From positions 1 to 64,000 of the forward strand of contig CP089455.1 of the NCBI GenBank assembly GCA_026636295.1: a stretch of DNA of 64,000 nt, written 5' to 3'. The notes under the pieces were generated by a model. The model worked only from the letters and a program-made list of their open reading frames with translations, did no database searches and was not told the origin of the DNA. Positions 50,984 to 60,829 of the stretch are shown here, piece after piece. The position numbers were made by a program, and so were the translations under genes. Within the stretch, counting starts at the first letter, position 1. Each line of letters begins with the position of its first letter. This stretch comes from Medakamo hakoo. Taxonomy: Eukaryota; Chlorophyta; Trebouxiophyceae; Coccomyxaceae.

Positions 50984-53668
50984 ATGCGCCGCGCACCCAC
51001 CCTCTTCGCCCTCCTAGCCTGCTTGGTGAGCCTGGCCACGCTCGTCGCGGCCTTCACTCGCCGGGTTTCAACTGCTCCGGCCGCGGCCGAGCCGCCGCCG
51101 CCGCCCACCACCGGCGCCTGGGCGCACGCCAAAGAATGGGAGGCCGTCCGCGCGGCGGCCAGTGAGCGCCACGGCCAGCGCGGGGGGGCGCACGCTCAAG
51201 ACTGGTCCCTCCTCGCCGACGCGGTCGCCAACGCGACCGCCGCCCGGCTGGGCGCCCGCCTCACCGCCGAGCCACCGCCGCGGCCGCGCGCCCCTCACGC
51301 CTTTGCCCGCGGCCTGGCGGCCGGCCTGGCCGCCGCCGGCGCGGTCGTCGCGGCCTTGCGCCGGTCGGCAGCCAGGCGTTCCGCCCGCACCCGCGCCGCC
51401 GCTGCGCGGGCCGCCCTCCGCGCGGCCCCACCCTCCGCCCTGCCGTCCCTCCTGTCCGGCGCGCCCGGCGGCGTCGCGCCGGGCGCGGGCGCCCTCCCCG
51501 CCTGGGCCGCCTTCCCCGACTGGGAGCGGGCCGAATTCCTCAACACAGCGCTGCGCGTGGCGTGGCCGGCCGCGTCCGCGGCGGCGGCCAAGGAAGTCCC
51601 TCCGCTGGCGGACGCCGCGCTCGCGGACGCGCTGCCGCCCTGGCTCGCGTCCGTCACGCTCAGCCGGTTCGACCTGGGGCCGGCGCCGCCGACCGTCGAG
51701 GGCGTGAAAGTCTACCCGCCGCCGCCGTCACCGCCGGGCGCCGCTGCTCCGGGGGGTGGGGCGGGCGGCGCGGGCGGCGCGGGCGACCGCCTCGTCCTCG
51801 AGCTCGACCTGGCGTGGGCCGCGGGCGGCGGCCAGGCCGTGGAACTGGCCCTCGTCCCCCTGCCCGCCGCCCTGGGCCGGCGGCGGCGGCGCGGCGGCGG
51901 CGGCGGCGGCGGGTCGCTGCGCTCGGCCCTCGCCTCCGCCGTCGCCGTCACGGCGAGCGTCTCCCGCGCCGCGCTGCGCGCCCGCGTTCGGCTGGAGGCG
52001 GGCCCCCTCATCCGGTCCCTGCCGATCGCGGCGGGCCTGGCCGTCTCCCTGGTCGACCCGCCGGACGTCGGGTTCGAGCTCCACGTCCTGGGCGGTGACG
52101 TCTCCCTCCTGCCGGGCCTGGAATCCTGGTTGGGCGGCCTCGTCCGGCAGGGGTTGCGGCCGTTCACCCTGCCCGGCCGCTTCGTGCACGCGCTCGTCCC
52201 GGGCCCGCCCCCGCTCCCGCCACCGCCCGCAGGCGTCCTGCGCCTGGCGCTCGTCGAAGCGTCGTCCCTGCCGCGCGCGGACTTCTGGTCGGCGGCGGAC
52301 GCGTACGCGACGGCGGCCGTCGTCAGCAGCGGCGACGCGGCCGCACCCGCGGCGGCGGCCCGCCGTCCGCCGCCCACGGGCGGCGGCGCGGCCGCGACGC
52401 CCGCCCGCACCCGCGTCGTCCCCAACTCCCCGCACCCGGTGTGGCGCACGGACGCCGTCCTGGTCGTGGCCGACCCCATGGCGCAGTCGCTCGCACTGGC
52501 CGTCTACGACGCGGACGCCTTCACCGGCGACGACCTGGTCGGCGCCGCCACCCTGCCGCTGTCCCACCTCGCGGCCTCCCCCGCCACGCTGCATGACACG
52601 TGGCTGGACCTGGCGCCGCCCACGTCGCCAGGCCTGGGCGCGGGCGTGCGCGACGCGTGGTCCGCCCCCACCTCCGGCTTGACCGGCCGGGCGGCCAAGG
52701 CCGCGCGGCTGGGCGCGGCCGCCGCGGGCGAGGGCGTCGGGCTGTTGGGCAGGGCGCGGAAAGCCTTTGGCCGCGCGGGCGGAGGCGCGTACGGCGCGGG
52801 CCGCCTCCGCGTCCAGGCGACGTACTTTCCCTTTGCGCCTCAGCAGGAGGAAGCGGAGACAGGGGAGGGAGGAGGGGCGGCGCCGCCGCCCCCGCCCTCC
52901 CGCCACGCGTCGTCACCGCCCGTGGCCAGCGCGCCCCCCGCGCTGTCCGCGACCGGCCGCGACTTTCTGGGCGGCGGCGCCCTGGTCGTCCGCCCGCGCC
53001 GGGCTGCCGGCCTCCCCGCACCGCCCTTCCTGTCCCGCCTGGCCCGCTGTTTTTCGGGGCCGGCCTGGAAGGTCCGCGTCCGCGCCGGGCCGGCCGCGTG
53101 CGAGGAGACGGGCCCCGCGCCTGGTGGGACGGACACGGAGCCCGCCTGGGGCGCGGCCGACGGCGGCCTGACCCTTTTCCTGCCACGCTCCCGCCTGGAC
53201 GCCCTCCTGGCTGGCACGGACGCGTGGGCGGCGGCGGAAGCCACGGACGGCGGCGCGCGCCCCCTCGCCCAGCAAGCGCAACCGGCCGGCGTGGCGGCGG
53301 CCGCGGCCGCGGCCGCTGCCGACCCCCTGTCCGCCGGCTGCTTCGTCTTGGAGGTCGTCGACGCGGCCCGGTCCCGCCGGCGCGGTGGGCGTGTGGCTGG
53401 CGTGGTCCGCATCCCAGCCGCCGACTTGGTCGCGCCCGGGTCTCCCGGCGTCGTGTCCGGCGATCTGCCGCTGGAGGGCGGGGCGGACACGGGTGGCAGC
53501 GGCGGGCGTCGCCCGGCCCGCGGCGGTGGTGGGCGCGGCCGCCTGGTCCTGGGCCGGCCGCCGGAGGGTGCGCGGGTGGCGAGCGCGGGGTCTCCGGGCG
53601 GGCCGCCTTTCCTGTCGGTGGAGGCGCGGTGGGTGTGGCTGGATCCGGCGGCAGCGGTCAGAGGGTGA
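50984..53668 (+). CDS. SMP- and C2-domain protein, synaptotagmin-like membrane tether
   Basis: This is a single exon of 894 aa with start context CCACCATGCGC. The N-terminus (MRRAPTLFALLACLVSLATLVAA) is a hydrophobic anchor or signal. A second hydrophobic stretch, FARGLAAGLAAAGAVVAAL, lies near 105-125. The SMP lipid-transfer module begins near 180 (PDWERAEFLNTALRVAWPAA) and runs to about 400, including DPPDVGFELHVLGGDVSLLPGLESWL. A C2 domain starts near 415: GVLRLALVEASSLPRAD, then PNSPHPVWRTDAVLVVADP, then LAVYDADAFTGDDLVGAATLPL. The rest is Ala/Pro/Gly-rich and may hold a second degenerate C2. The layout matches plant synaptotagmins and NTMC2 proteins, which tether ER to plasma membrane and move lipids. 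The calcium-binding Asp set is incomplete. Confidence 0.87.
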   Translation: MRRAPTLFALLACLVSLATLVAAFTRRVSTAPAAAEPPPPPTTGAWAHAKEWEAVRAAASERHGQRGGAHAQDWSLLADAVANATAARLGARLTAEPPPRPRAPHAFARGLAAGLAAAGAVVAALRRSAARRSARTRAAAARAALRAAPPSALPSLLSGAPGGVAPGAGALPAWAAFPDWERAEFLNTALRVAWPAASAAAAKEVPPLADAALADALPPWLASVTLSRFDLGPAPPTVEGVKVYPPPPSPPGAAAPGGGAGGAGGAGDRLVLELDLAWAAGGGQAVELALVPLPAALGRRRRRGGGGGGGSLRSALASAVAVTASVSRAALRARVRLEAGPLIRSLPIAAGLAVSLVDPPDVGFELHVLGGDVSLLPGLESWLGGLVRQGLRPFTLPGRFVHALVPGPPPLPPPPAGVLRLALVEASSLPRADFWSAADAYATAAVVSSGDAAAPAAAARRPPPTGGGAAATPARTRVVPNSPHPVWRTDAVLVVADPMAQSLALAVYDADAFTGDDLVGAATLPLSHLAASPATLHDTWLDLAPPTSPGLGAGVRDAWSAPTSGLTGRAAKAARLGAAAAGEGVGLLGRARKAFGRAGGGAYGAGRLRVQATYFPFAPQQEEAETGEGGGAAPPPPPSRHASSPPVASAPPALSATGRDFLGGGALVVRPRRAAGLPAPPFLSRLARCFSGPAWKVRVRAGPAACEETGPAPGGTDTEPAWGAADGGLTLFLPRSRLDALLAGTDAWAAAEATDGGARPLAQQAQPAGVAAAAAAAAADPLSAGCFVLEVVDAARSRRRGGRVAGVVRIPAADLVAPGSPGVVSGDLPLEGGADTGGSGGRRPARGGGGRGRLVLGRPPEGARVASAGSPGGPPFLSVEARWVWLDPAAAVRG

Positions 53669-53790
53669 GAGAGAGAGGCGGGGTCAGAGTTTGACGAAGT
53701 GGGTTGATGGCACAGACACGAAAACACTTGTTGTCGCGCGGCGCACTGTCCGCGCCCCGCACGCCCCGCACACCCCTTCCGCCACGCCAA

Positions 53791-55319
53791 ATGCCCTCCA
53801 CCTGTGATGCAGGGACTGACCGCCGTGCGGCACGGCGAGCTCACTTGCTCGGCTGGGAGGCGCCCGGCCGGGCGCGTTCGTCCGGCATGCGCGCGGCCGC
53901 CGCCGCCGACGGCCGCCTCAGCGCTGCCCGCGTCCCGGGCTCCTCCTCCGCCCTGGCGTCCACGACTGCCTTGGCGCCGATGCGGGGGCGGGTAGGCAGG
54001 ACAGCGAGCGATACCGGACCATCGTCCAGCGGCAGTTCGCGGCCGCCGCGTGTGGTGCAAGGGCGCGGCGCAGCGCGCGGCGGCGGCGGCGGCGGCGGCT
54101 CGGCCGCGCCACCTCCACCGCCGCCGTCCACCGACGATGGCGACCTCCCCTCGGTCGCCCACCTCGCCCTCCACCGCCCGCTGGCCTTGGTGGCCCTCAT
54201 CCCCACGCCCGTCGTCCTGTTCGCCGCGGGCGCGCTCGCCGGCGCGGTGGGCAAGACGCTGACCGCCCCGCTGGACAGGGTGAAGCTGCTGCTGCAGACG
54301 GCCGGCGGCCTGGAGACGGGCGCGCTGGCGGCGGCGGCCCGGGCGGGGGGCGTCGCCCAAGCCTTCCTGGAGATCGGGCGCCAGGAAGGCATCGCCGGCT
54401 ACTGGCGCGGCAACGTGCCGCAGGTAGGACAGAGAGAGACAGAGAGAGAGAGAGACGAGAGAGGGGGGGAGAGGGGGGGGGGGGAGAGCACGCGGCTGTT
54501 CCGTCTCGATGCACACTCGCCCCCCTCCCCCCTCACACGCTTTTCTCCCTTCCGTTTTCCCCTCCCCGTCGACCTCAGATCCTCAAAGTCCTGCCGTACT
54601 CCGCCACCCAGCTGTGCGCGTACGAAGCCCTGAAACGCGCGCTGGCGGACAAAGACGACGGGAGCCTGTCCCTGCCCGCCCGCCTGCTCGCGGGCGCGAC
54701 GGCGGGCATGGTCGCGACCGCGGCCACCCACCCGCTCGACACGCTCCGCCTGCGGATGGCGGTCGACCCGGCGTCCCCGACACTGGCCGCCGCCGCGCGC
54801 ACGCTCCTGGCGTCCGGCGGGCCCACCGCCCTGTACAGGGGCCTGGGCGCCTCCCTGGCGGGCATCGCGCCCTACATGGCGATCGAGCTCGCGGCCTTTG
54901 ACGTCCTCGGCGCCGCGGCCGAACGCGCGAGGGCGGCCAAGGACGCCAACGGCGGCGTGGGCGGCGGCCTGCTGGGCGTCATCAACGGGTTTGGGCGGGG
55001 CGCGACCGCGGCCCTGGTCGCGACGTCCGTCTGTTACCCCCTGGACACGGCGCGCCGGCGCGTGCAGCTGGCCGGCGCGGCCGGCGGCGGCGGCCTCATC
55101 ACCCTGCTCCGCCGGGTCGCGTCCACGGAGGGGCCGGGCGCCCTGTACCGCGGCTTCTGGCCCAACGCCGCCAAAAACCTGCCCAACAAGGGCGTCAAGC
55201 TGGGCACGTTTGACGCGGCCAAAAAATTGCTGGCGGGCGCGCAGGCGGCCCTGGAGGAAGAGCGCGGGGCGGCGCGGGGGCGGAGGGGGGCGCGCCAGCA
55301 GCGCGTGCAGCTGGGGTGA
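53791..55319 (+). CDS. Mitochondrial-carrier-family protein, thylakoid ADP/ATP carrier-like
   Basis: Exons are 53791-54423 and 54579-55319, giving 457 aa; in-frame ATGs at 53707 and 53887 are alternatives. Three carrier repeats show AGALAGAVGKTLTAPLDRVKLLLQT, THPLDTLRLRM and CYPLDTARRRVQ, each followed by the second helix of its repeat (GYWRGNVPQ, ALYRGLGASLAGIAPY, ALYRGFWPNAAKNLPN). These details match the plant plastid subgroup that includes thylakoid ATP/ADP carrier TAAC/PAPST1 (KTVTAPLDRIKLLMQT, GYWKGNLPQVIRVLPYS). The 120-residue N-terminus is Ser/Arg/Ala-rich and fits a transit peptide. Exchange of ATP, ADP or PAPS across a plastid membrane is inferred from that match. A GA-rich tract fills the start of the intron. 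Confidence 0.88.
54427..54486 (+). repeat. GA/G-rich purine tract in carrier intron
   Basis: Sixty bases right after the donor at 54423/54424 are almost all purine, with GAGA repeats passing into G runs. It is a microsatellite-like intronic tract. Confidence 0.8.
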
Positions 55320-55395
55320 GAGAGGCCGGGTGTTGCAGCAGCACATGAAGTGTGAGCCTTTCCATGCATTCTTTTTTCTACAGGCGCGCCCCTCC

Positions 55396-55779
55396 TCACG
55401 CGGCGACCAGCCCGTCCAGCGGCGGCCGGCGCCGGGCCCGCCCCCGCCCGCCGCAGTCCCAACACTTTTGCCGGCCGGCGCTTTCGCCTTCACCTCCGTC
55501 CGCGCACAGCGGGCACAGCGTCCACCGCCTGGTGGTCGCTTGTTTGAAGGGTTGCCAGGGCAAGGCGCGGCGGCCGCCGCAGCAGGCGCAGAGTGTGCGG
55601 CCGGTGCCGGCGCAGGCCGCGCACGCTTCTTCCGACCGGCGCGCGCGCACGGTCGCGACGCCACGGATGGCCGCCGTCGCGACGGTGGAGACGGCGATGG
55701 TGGCAGCGCCTAGGGTGACGAGCGTGGACACGAACGTGGTGGCGGCTTTCACGGCCGCGGACTGGCGGCGGCCGGACAT
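55396..55779 (-). CDS. Small DnaJ-type zinc-finger protein with membrane segment
   Basis: This is a single exon of 127 aa starting at 55779 (MSGRRQSAAVKAATT). A hydrophobic segment, TFVSTLVTLGAATIAVSTVATAAI, occupies about 15-38. Then come DnaJ-like Cys repeats: CAACAGTGRTLCACCGG and, after a loop, CPLCADGG and CWDCGGRGRARRR. The CxxCxGxG pattern is that of the DnaJ cysteine-rich domain without a J domain. In plants, small proteins of this kind (BSD2, ORANGE and PSA2 relatives) are plastid protein-folding or holdase factors. The assignment to a particular one is not possible, and whether it is plastidic is not clear. It is convergent with the carrier gene, 76 bp apart. Confidence 0.78.
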   Translation of the reverse strand: MSGRRQSAAVKAATTFVSTLVTLGAATIAVSTVATAAIRGVATVRARRSEEACAACAGTGRTLCACCGGRRALPWQPFKQATTRRWTLCPLCADGGEGESAGRQKCWDCGGRGRARRRPPLDGLVAA

Positions 55780-56090
55780 GAGAGCCCGACGGGGGGTGGG
55801 TGGACAGAGGGGGTGGGCCTGCCCGGCGTCGAGCAGGGGGAGAGCGCAGGCTTGTTTTCGCGCGCCTCCCTTGCTCAACAGACTCGCTTGTTTCGATGTA
55901 CGACCGGCCGTGCCTGTGCTCTGGAGAATGGCGCACACGGTCAGACAGAAATTTGAGGCGCCCCGTGAGCTCAAAGCGCTGCGCGGGCGCTGTCGAGAGA
56001 GGAAAGGAGGAGTGGGAGGCATCAACTTTGTTCGCTCTCGGCTCGCCTCACTTCCTCCTTTTGTCCTCCTCCCAAAAAAGCCACGGCACC
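55780..56090. promoter_or_regulatory. Divergent promoter region
   Basis: This 311-bp spacer separates the divergent zinc-finger gene and the small membrane protein gene. It is less GC-rich near 55850-55960 than its surroundings. No exon or RNA gene is evident. Confidence 0.4.
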
Positions 56091-56357
56091 ATGGCGGACG
56101 AGGCAGAGGTGGAAGCCCTGCTCGAGGCTGGGCTTGAGGAAGGCTTTGCTGGCGGGGGAGGAGGAGCCGGAGGCGGCGGAGGCGGGCTGCTCGGCGGTGA
56201 GGGCGGCGATGAGGACGACCCGACGTGCGTCCCCACCCCGCCCCGCTTCCTCTCCTCCCGCCGCCTCACCCTCCTCGCCCTGGGGTCGTCCGCAATTTTG
56301 AGCGGCGTTGTCTACTGGACGGTGAGCAGTGTGGAACGGCATGAAGGCGTGGTGTAG
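56091..56357 (+). CDS. Small acidic membrane protein, unknown
   Basis: The open frame gives 88 aa with a good start context (CACCATGGCGG). The N-terminus is acidic (MADEAEVEALLEAGLEEGF), then a Gly run, a short acidic patch and PPRFLSSRRLTLLALGSSAILSGVVYWTV, a single membrane helix near 56-77. A GTGAGC donor-like site at 56321 leaves open a spliced second exon, but I find no good acceptor exon before the convergent gene at 56445. The chain resembles small tail-anchored organelle proteins in layout only. I do not recognise a family. Confidence 0.55.
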   Translation: MADEAEVEALLEAGLEEGFAGGGGGAGGGGGGLLGGEGGDEDDPTCVPTPPRFLSSRRLTLLALGSSAILSGVVYWTVSSVERHEGVV

Positions 56358-56444
56358 GGGTGACAGGAAGCGTGTAGAGAGTCACAGGCACAGAGCGGGT
56401 GTTTGCAGGTTTTTTTTTTTTCTTTCTCTGCCCCCCCCCCCCCC

Positions 56445-57762
56445 CTACGGCGGGGGTGGCTCCCCACCGCCGCCGCCCTCGTCCCACGCGTCCAGGGCCG
56501 CCCGCCGCAGCTCCAGCAGGACTGCTTCAAGTGCGGGCCCGCCATCTGGCGCGGCAGGCGGACCCTTGCCAGGCAGGGACGGCGCCCCCCCGCCGCGACG
56601 ACCACCCTCCTCCACCCCACCACCACCACCCCGCGCCAGGCGCGCGAGCGCGAGGTCGACCGCCTGGACGAGGCGGAGCGGCGTCGTCGAAATGAATTCC
56701 AGCTCCCCAGACTCGTCGTCGTCGTCGTCGCCCTGAGCCTCGCCGTCCCCCGGGTCCAGCGCGTCGGCCAGCAAGCCCAAGCGCGCGGCCCGGTCCGGCT
56801 CGTCGAGCAGGAAGGCCAGCACCCGCCCGGCCGCGGCCGCGGCCGCGAGCGCGTCGCCCGCCGCCTTGGCCGCGCGCGGCCCCGCCTCAGCGTCCAGCAC
56901 CCGCCTGCCCAGCAGCTCGGTCGCGGACGCGGCTCTGGCCGCGGTGACGGCCGTGCCCAGGCCCGCCGCGGCGGCTTGGCCGGCGGCGAGGCCGGACGGC
57001 GAGACCGCGCGCGCGGCGCCCAGCGCGGCCCACCGAGCGGCCAGGTGCGTCGCCAACGCCGCGTCGTCGTCTTCACCTCCGCCTTCGTCGTCGTCGGGAC
57101 CACCGCCGCTCACCCCCGCCTGTGGCAGCGCCCCACCCACGTCGGCAGCGTACGCGGCGGCCGCGGCTTGCACCGCGTCAAAGCCGGCGGCGTCTAAACC
57201 CTCACGCACGGCCGTCAGGGCGGCGCCGGCGCGGGAGATGGCGGGGCGGGCTGGGGCTGGAGCGCGGTCCTCTCTGTTTTGCAGGGGATAGAGGGAGAGC
57301 GTGTGTGTGTGGGTGTGTGTGTGCGTGTGAGAGCGTGCGTGTCCCCCGCTCCCGCGCGCTTTTCCTCTCCAGGCACCCCACCTATCCGACAACGAAAAAA
57401 CTCAAAACGCACGCGTCCGCGAGCCAGGCCATGAACTCGTAGCTGGTCACGCCCGGGTTGGAGGCTGCGAAAGCACGGGCGGCGGCAGGGCCGCCGCCGG
57501 GAGGGGCGGCGTCCAGGGCGACGGCCAGGCCGGCGAGCAAGGCCGGGAAGACGGACGCCTCGTGCGGGTCGCTGTCGTCGCCGGCTGGAGTGGCCGCAGC
57601 GCTCCTCGTGCGTCCTCGCCCGGGCTGGCGCCGAGGCTGCACGGCCCGGGCTGCGCGCCTGACGCATGGGCGATGGCTTGTGGACCCAGGCAGGGGCGCG
57701 AATGGCCGAGGCGTGCGCCCGTCGAGGCGCGGCGGGGCGCCACTTGCGAGCATGAATGTCAT
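56445..57762 (-). CDS. Unknown Ala-rich protein
   Basis: There are two exons: 57762 to about 57391, and about 57269-56445, for about 398 aa. The donor could be at 57394/57393 or 57391/57390 and the acceptor AG at 57270, so residues at the join are uncertain. The N-terminal 60 residues are Arg/Pro-rich, like a plastid transit peptide. SVFPALLAGLAVALDAA and TSYEFMAWLADAC follow. The long helical Ala-rich middle includes LTAVREGLDAAGFDAVQAAAAAYA and RVLAFLLDEPDRAARLGLLADAL. An acidic DDDDDE stretch precedes ELEFISTTPLRLVQAVDLALARL, the most conserved-looking part. The end is Gly/Pro-rich. No domain is recognised. It begins 86 bp past the RPB7 stop codon on the same strand. Confidence 0.65.
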
Positions 57763-57848
57763 TTTTTCTGGCCAGTGGCCAGAAGGGGACTCTGCATCAC
57801 CGTGGAAAAAAGCACACTACAGCCCCACCCCCCGCCTGCCACCGTCCA

Positions 57849-58553
57849 TCACCCGCCGGCAGGTGCATTGATCACGCCCAAATAATCATCTTTCATGGAC
57901 GCCACGCAAAACACTTCGTTGGCGTCCATGCGCGTGCCGACCACGCGCAGGCGGACCTCCGCGCCCGCCGCCACACGCGGCGCCGACCCGTCTGCGGCCT
58001 CAAACGCCGCCTCGCCGGCGCCCCCGCCTCCCGCCCCCCCACCCCCGCCCATGCCCCCGCCGACAAAGGCGTACTCGTCCGGGATCAGGTGGTTGCTCAC
58101 AAACACCTGCATCGGGCCCGCGTCCGCGAAGAAGCCGACCTTGGAGACGGAGGACACGACGCAGTCGAGGACCTCCCCCCTCGCCGGGCGGAAGGCCAGG
58201 GCGCGGTACGACACGTTGAAGGTCGCGCCGCCGCCGCCGCCGTCGGTGATGACGCCCTGGCCGACCGCGTCGACGGCGGTGACGGCGATGATGAAGCCAA
58301 ACTTGCCCGAACACGTGCCTTCGACCTGTGTGAGTGAGGGTGAGAGGGGGGGGAGGGGTGGATGGCGAGGCGGTGGCAGCGGGCGGGCGGCGGGGGGAGA
58401 CAAATTCGTGCGCCGCCCGTTTTCCCGCCCCACACGAACAGACACCACACTCACCTCCGCCACCAGCTTCTGGGTCAGGACCTCGCGCATGCGCGGGCCG
58501 AAGAAGCGGGGCGCCAGCTCCAGCTCCTTGTCCAAGGCGATGTCATAAAACAT
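57849..58553 (-). CDS. RPB7: RNA polymerase II subunit RPB7
   Basis: Exons are 58553-58455 and 58325-57849, giving 191 aa. RPB7 forms the stalk of RNA polymerase II with RPB4 and binds the nascent transcript. MFYDIALDKELELAPRFFGP at the start and the join QKLVAE|VEGTCSGKFGFII are near-universal. The tip domain and the S1/OB fold follow: NVSYRALAFRPARGEVLDCVVSSVSKVGFFADAGPMQVFVSNHLIPDEY, then EVRLRVVGTRMDANEVFCVASMKDDYLGVI. A Gly-rich insert near 70-75 and a Gly/Met loop near 135-150 are lineage-specific additions. The length is slightly above the usual 171-176 aa because of them. With RPAP2 it is one of two Pol II components in this window. Confidence 0.96.
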   Translation of the reverse strand: MFYDIALDKELELAPRFFGPRMREVLTQKLVAEVSVVSVRVGRENGRRTNLSPPAARPLPPPRHPPLPPLSPSLTQVEGTCSGKFGFIIAVTAVDAVGQGVITDGGGGGATFNVSYRALAFRPARGEVLDCVVSSVSKVGFFADAGPMQVFVSNHLIPDEYAFVGGGMGGGGGAGGGGAGEAAFEAADGSAPRVAAGAEVRLRVVGTRMDANEVFCVASMKDDYLGVINAPAGG

Positions 58554-58879
58554 TTCTCAGGCGATGGAAAAAAGTTTCGCACAGGAACACGCGGAAAAAG
58601 CAGGATCCCGGCGCGGTGGGCCCTGTTCCCTGCCTCGCGCACGCCCGGCTGGGAGGCGAAGGAAGTGGCGCGCCTGTGTGGCAGCAGGCGCGGGCTCCTG
58701 CGTGGCCGACTCCACCTTCTTCTTCCGCCGCCTCTGTTTCGACGGCGGACGGCAGTGTGAGTGGGGGTGCACGTTTTTTTGGCCTGCGCCTTCACACTTG
58801 CGTCTCTAGTGGGGGCGGCCGCGCCCCTCTCGCGCCGGCTGCTCACCAATCTGCCCATTCCCAGAGGGTGCCAGCTGCC
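58554..58879. promoter_or_regulatory. Divergent promoter region RPB7 / Rossmann-like gene
   Basis: This 326-bp region lies between divergent start codons. CTTCTTCTTCCGCC near 58719 is pyrimidine-rich. The sequence GTCTCTAGTGGGGGC at about 58802 also occurs, as TCTCTAGTGGGGGCTACGG, at 8160. No exon is supported. Confidence 0.4.
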
Positions 58880-59680
58880 ATGCGTGCCTCACGCATGAGT
58901 CTCGGCGGACGGAGCGCGGTGCGCGCGGGCCGCACCGCTCCTTTCACGCGCCGCGCGCCGCACCCTGTCTCGCCGCGTCAGCCACTGCGCGCGAAAAAAC
59001 CGGGCTTTGGCGACGAGCTGCTGGACTTTATTCAAGGTGCGGTTCACACAGGCACAGCCTTGCACGCTTGGCACGCGCGTGGAGGAGAGTCGGTCGTGCG
59101 CACGGCGCGTGGCGGGCGGACAGGGAACGCAGGGCGCGTGCGCGCACGCGCGTCTCTCTCTCTCTCCAACCCACAGTCCACTCTGCAGACCAGCCACGTC
59201 ACACGCGCCCCCACTCACCAAAAAAAAACAGCCGGCCGCAAGATGCGAAAGTGGTATGGCGAGGAAGGCCTCATGGGCGTCGGTCCGGGTGACGAAGCAG
59301 ACGACGACGACGGTGTTGCTGCGGCGACGACGACGGCAGCGCGGCCGACCGCCACCACGGCGGCCGTGTCGCCCCGAACCTCCGTCCTCGTCTACGGCGC
59401 CGACAGCCCGACGGGCGAGGCCACCATGACGGCGTTAATCCTGGCCCGGGCGGCCGACTTGGCGGCCGTGGGCAGGGCGGGCGAGTCGCCCGCGGGCCTG
59501 CAGGCCGCGTGGGGCGCGTACGCGACCGCCGGCACCGCGGCCGCGAAAGACGGCGCGTCGGCCGCGGCCCTGCTGGCGCGCGCGGCCGCCGTCATCCTGC
59601 CGGACGCGGGGAGTGTGGGACCGGGGCTGGCGGCCGCGGCCGCGGCGGGCGTGCCGCGCGTGGTCGTCCTCGTGAGCGGG

Positions 59681-59713
<33 letters not shown>

Positions 59714-60058
59714 TTCCTCCGCCTGTTTGGCGGTGGGTCCGGGCCGGCGCCGGCGTCTGTGCTGGGCAAGCCACCGCCCGGCCTGCGGCTCGACGCCGTC
59801 GTCGTGAGCGGCGGCTTGCGCGACGCTCCAGGAGGGGAGGCGGCGGTGGAGGTGGTCGGCGGCCGCGGCGCGGCCGCCCCGCCCACGAACCTGGCGCCTG
59901 CCACCCGGCCGGTCGCGCGCGGAGACGCCGCGTCCGCCCTGGCGGCTGTCGCCCTGCTGGAGGTGGGCGAGCCTGTGTGGGTGGGCCTGGCGGACGGCGG
60001 GCCTGGGGATGGGCCGGGTGATTGGAGCGGGGCGGTGCGGGCAGCGGTGGGGGTGTAG
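58880..60058 (+). CDS. Plastid-targeted Rossmann-like (NAD(P)-binding) protein
   Basis: Exons are 58880-59036 and 59232-60058, giving 327 aa. The N-terminus (MRASRMSLGGRSAVRAGRT) is Arg/Ser-rich, a plausible transit peptide. KKPGFGDELLDFIQ followed across the intron by AGRKMRKWYGEEGLM resembles the G-x-K-M/L-R-K/R-W-Y-G motif ahead of the Rossmann domain in plant plastid proteins such as HCF173. SVLVYGADSPTGEATMTALILARA would be the dinucleotide-binding strand-turn-helix; its glycine pattern is GADSPTG rather than GxxGxxG. Later strands are AAVILPDAG, PRVVVLVSG and LDAVVVSGGL. A Gly run interrupts the chain near 235. The assignment to an atypical SDR fold is tentative. The gene is convergent with gamma-glutamyl hydrolase, with stop codons 52 bp apart. 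Confidence 0.7.
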
Positions 60059-60110
60059 AAAGAGGCACACACGTGGTCACAAAAAAAAAACCCGCTCACA
60101 CAGCCTGCTT

Positions 60111-60756
60111 TCACCTCCTGCCGCCCTCCGCCGCGCCCACCACCCGCCCCACCCCCTCATCCCACGCCTCAAAGACGTACACCTCATCAAAGAACGGGTG
60201 GGCGCCCTTGCCGTGGGACCCGCTGAAGCTCGGCGCGAAATTGTAGATGAGCAGGTCGTCCAGCGCGCCGGCCGCCTCCGCCTCCAGGCTGACGCCGTGG
60301 CCCGGGCCCGCCCGGCGCGCCGCGCCGACCAGGTAGTTGGCAAAGGCTTGCGTGACGCGCACGGCGCCCGCGCTGTGCGGGATGTGCAGGGCGTCCCCCC
60401 ACTCGTACGCGTTCTTCTCCGGGTGGAACTGGGTGGCCCACACGGGCAGCGACCGGTGCTCCCAGGACGACACGTACACGGACCCGCCCGGGTCGGCGGA
60501 CAGGGACAGGACGTCGACGGCCGAGGCCAGGGGCGGGTTGGCGAGGAGGTCGTGCAGGGAGACGCCCCAGGAGTGGGATTCGCGGGCCTGTGTGCGGTGT
60601 GTGTGTGTGTTGTGTTGAGTGGGTGGGCGGGCGTGATGGAAGCAACCATGGGATGATGGGTGTGCGGCCTGTTGTTCCTCGCGCCGTCGTCCCTGCTGTC
60701 TCCGCCGCCCGGACCTCGGTCCCCCCCCCCCCCCCCCACCACCACCACCACCACCA

Positions 60757-60829
<73 letters not shown>

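Noticed and set aside
56321-56408. Intron in the small membrane protein gene at 56321
   Set aside because: The GTGAGC donor is acceptable, but the only nearby acceptor (56408) leads into poly-T and poly-C without useful coding sequence.
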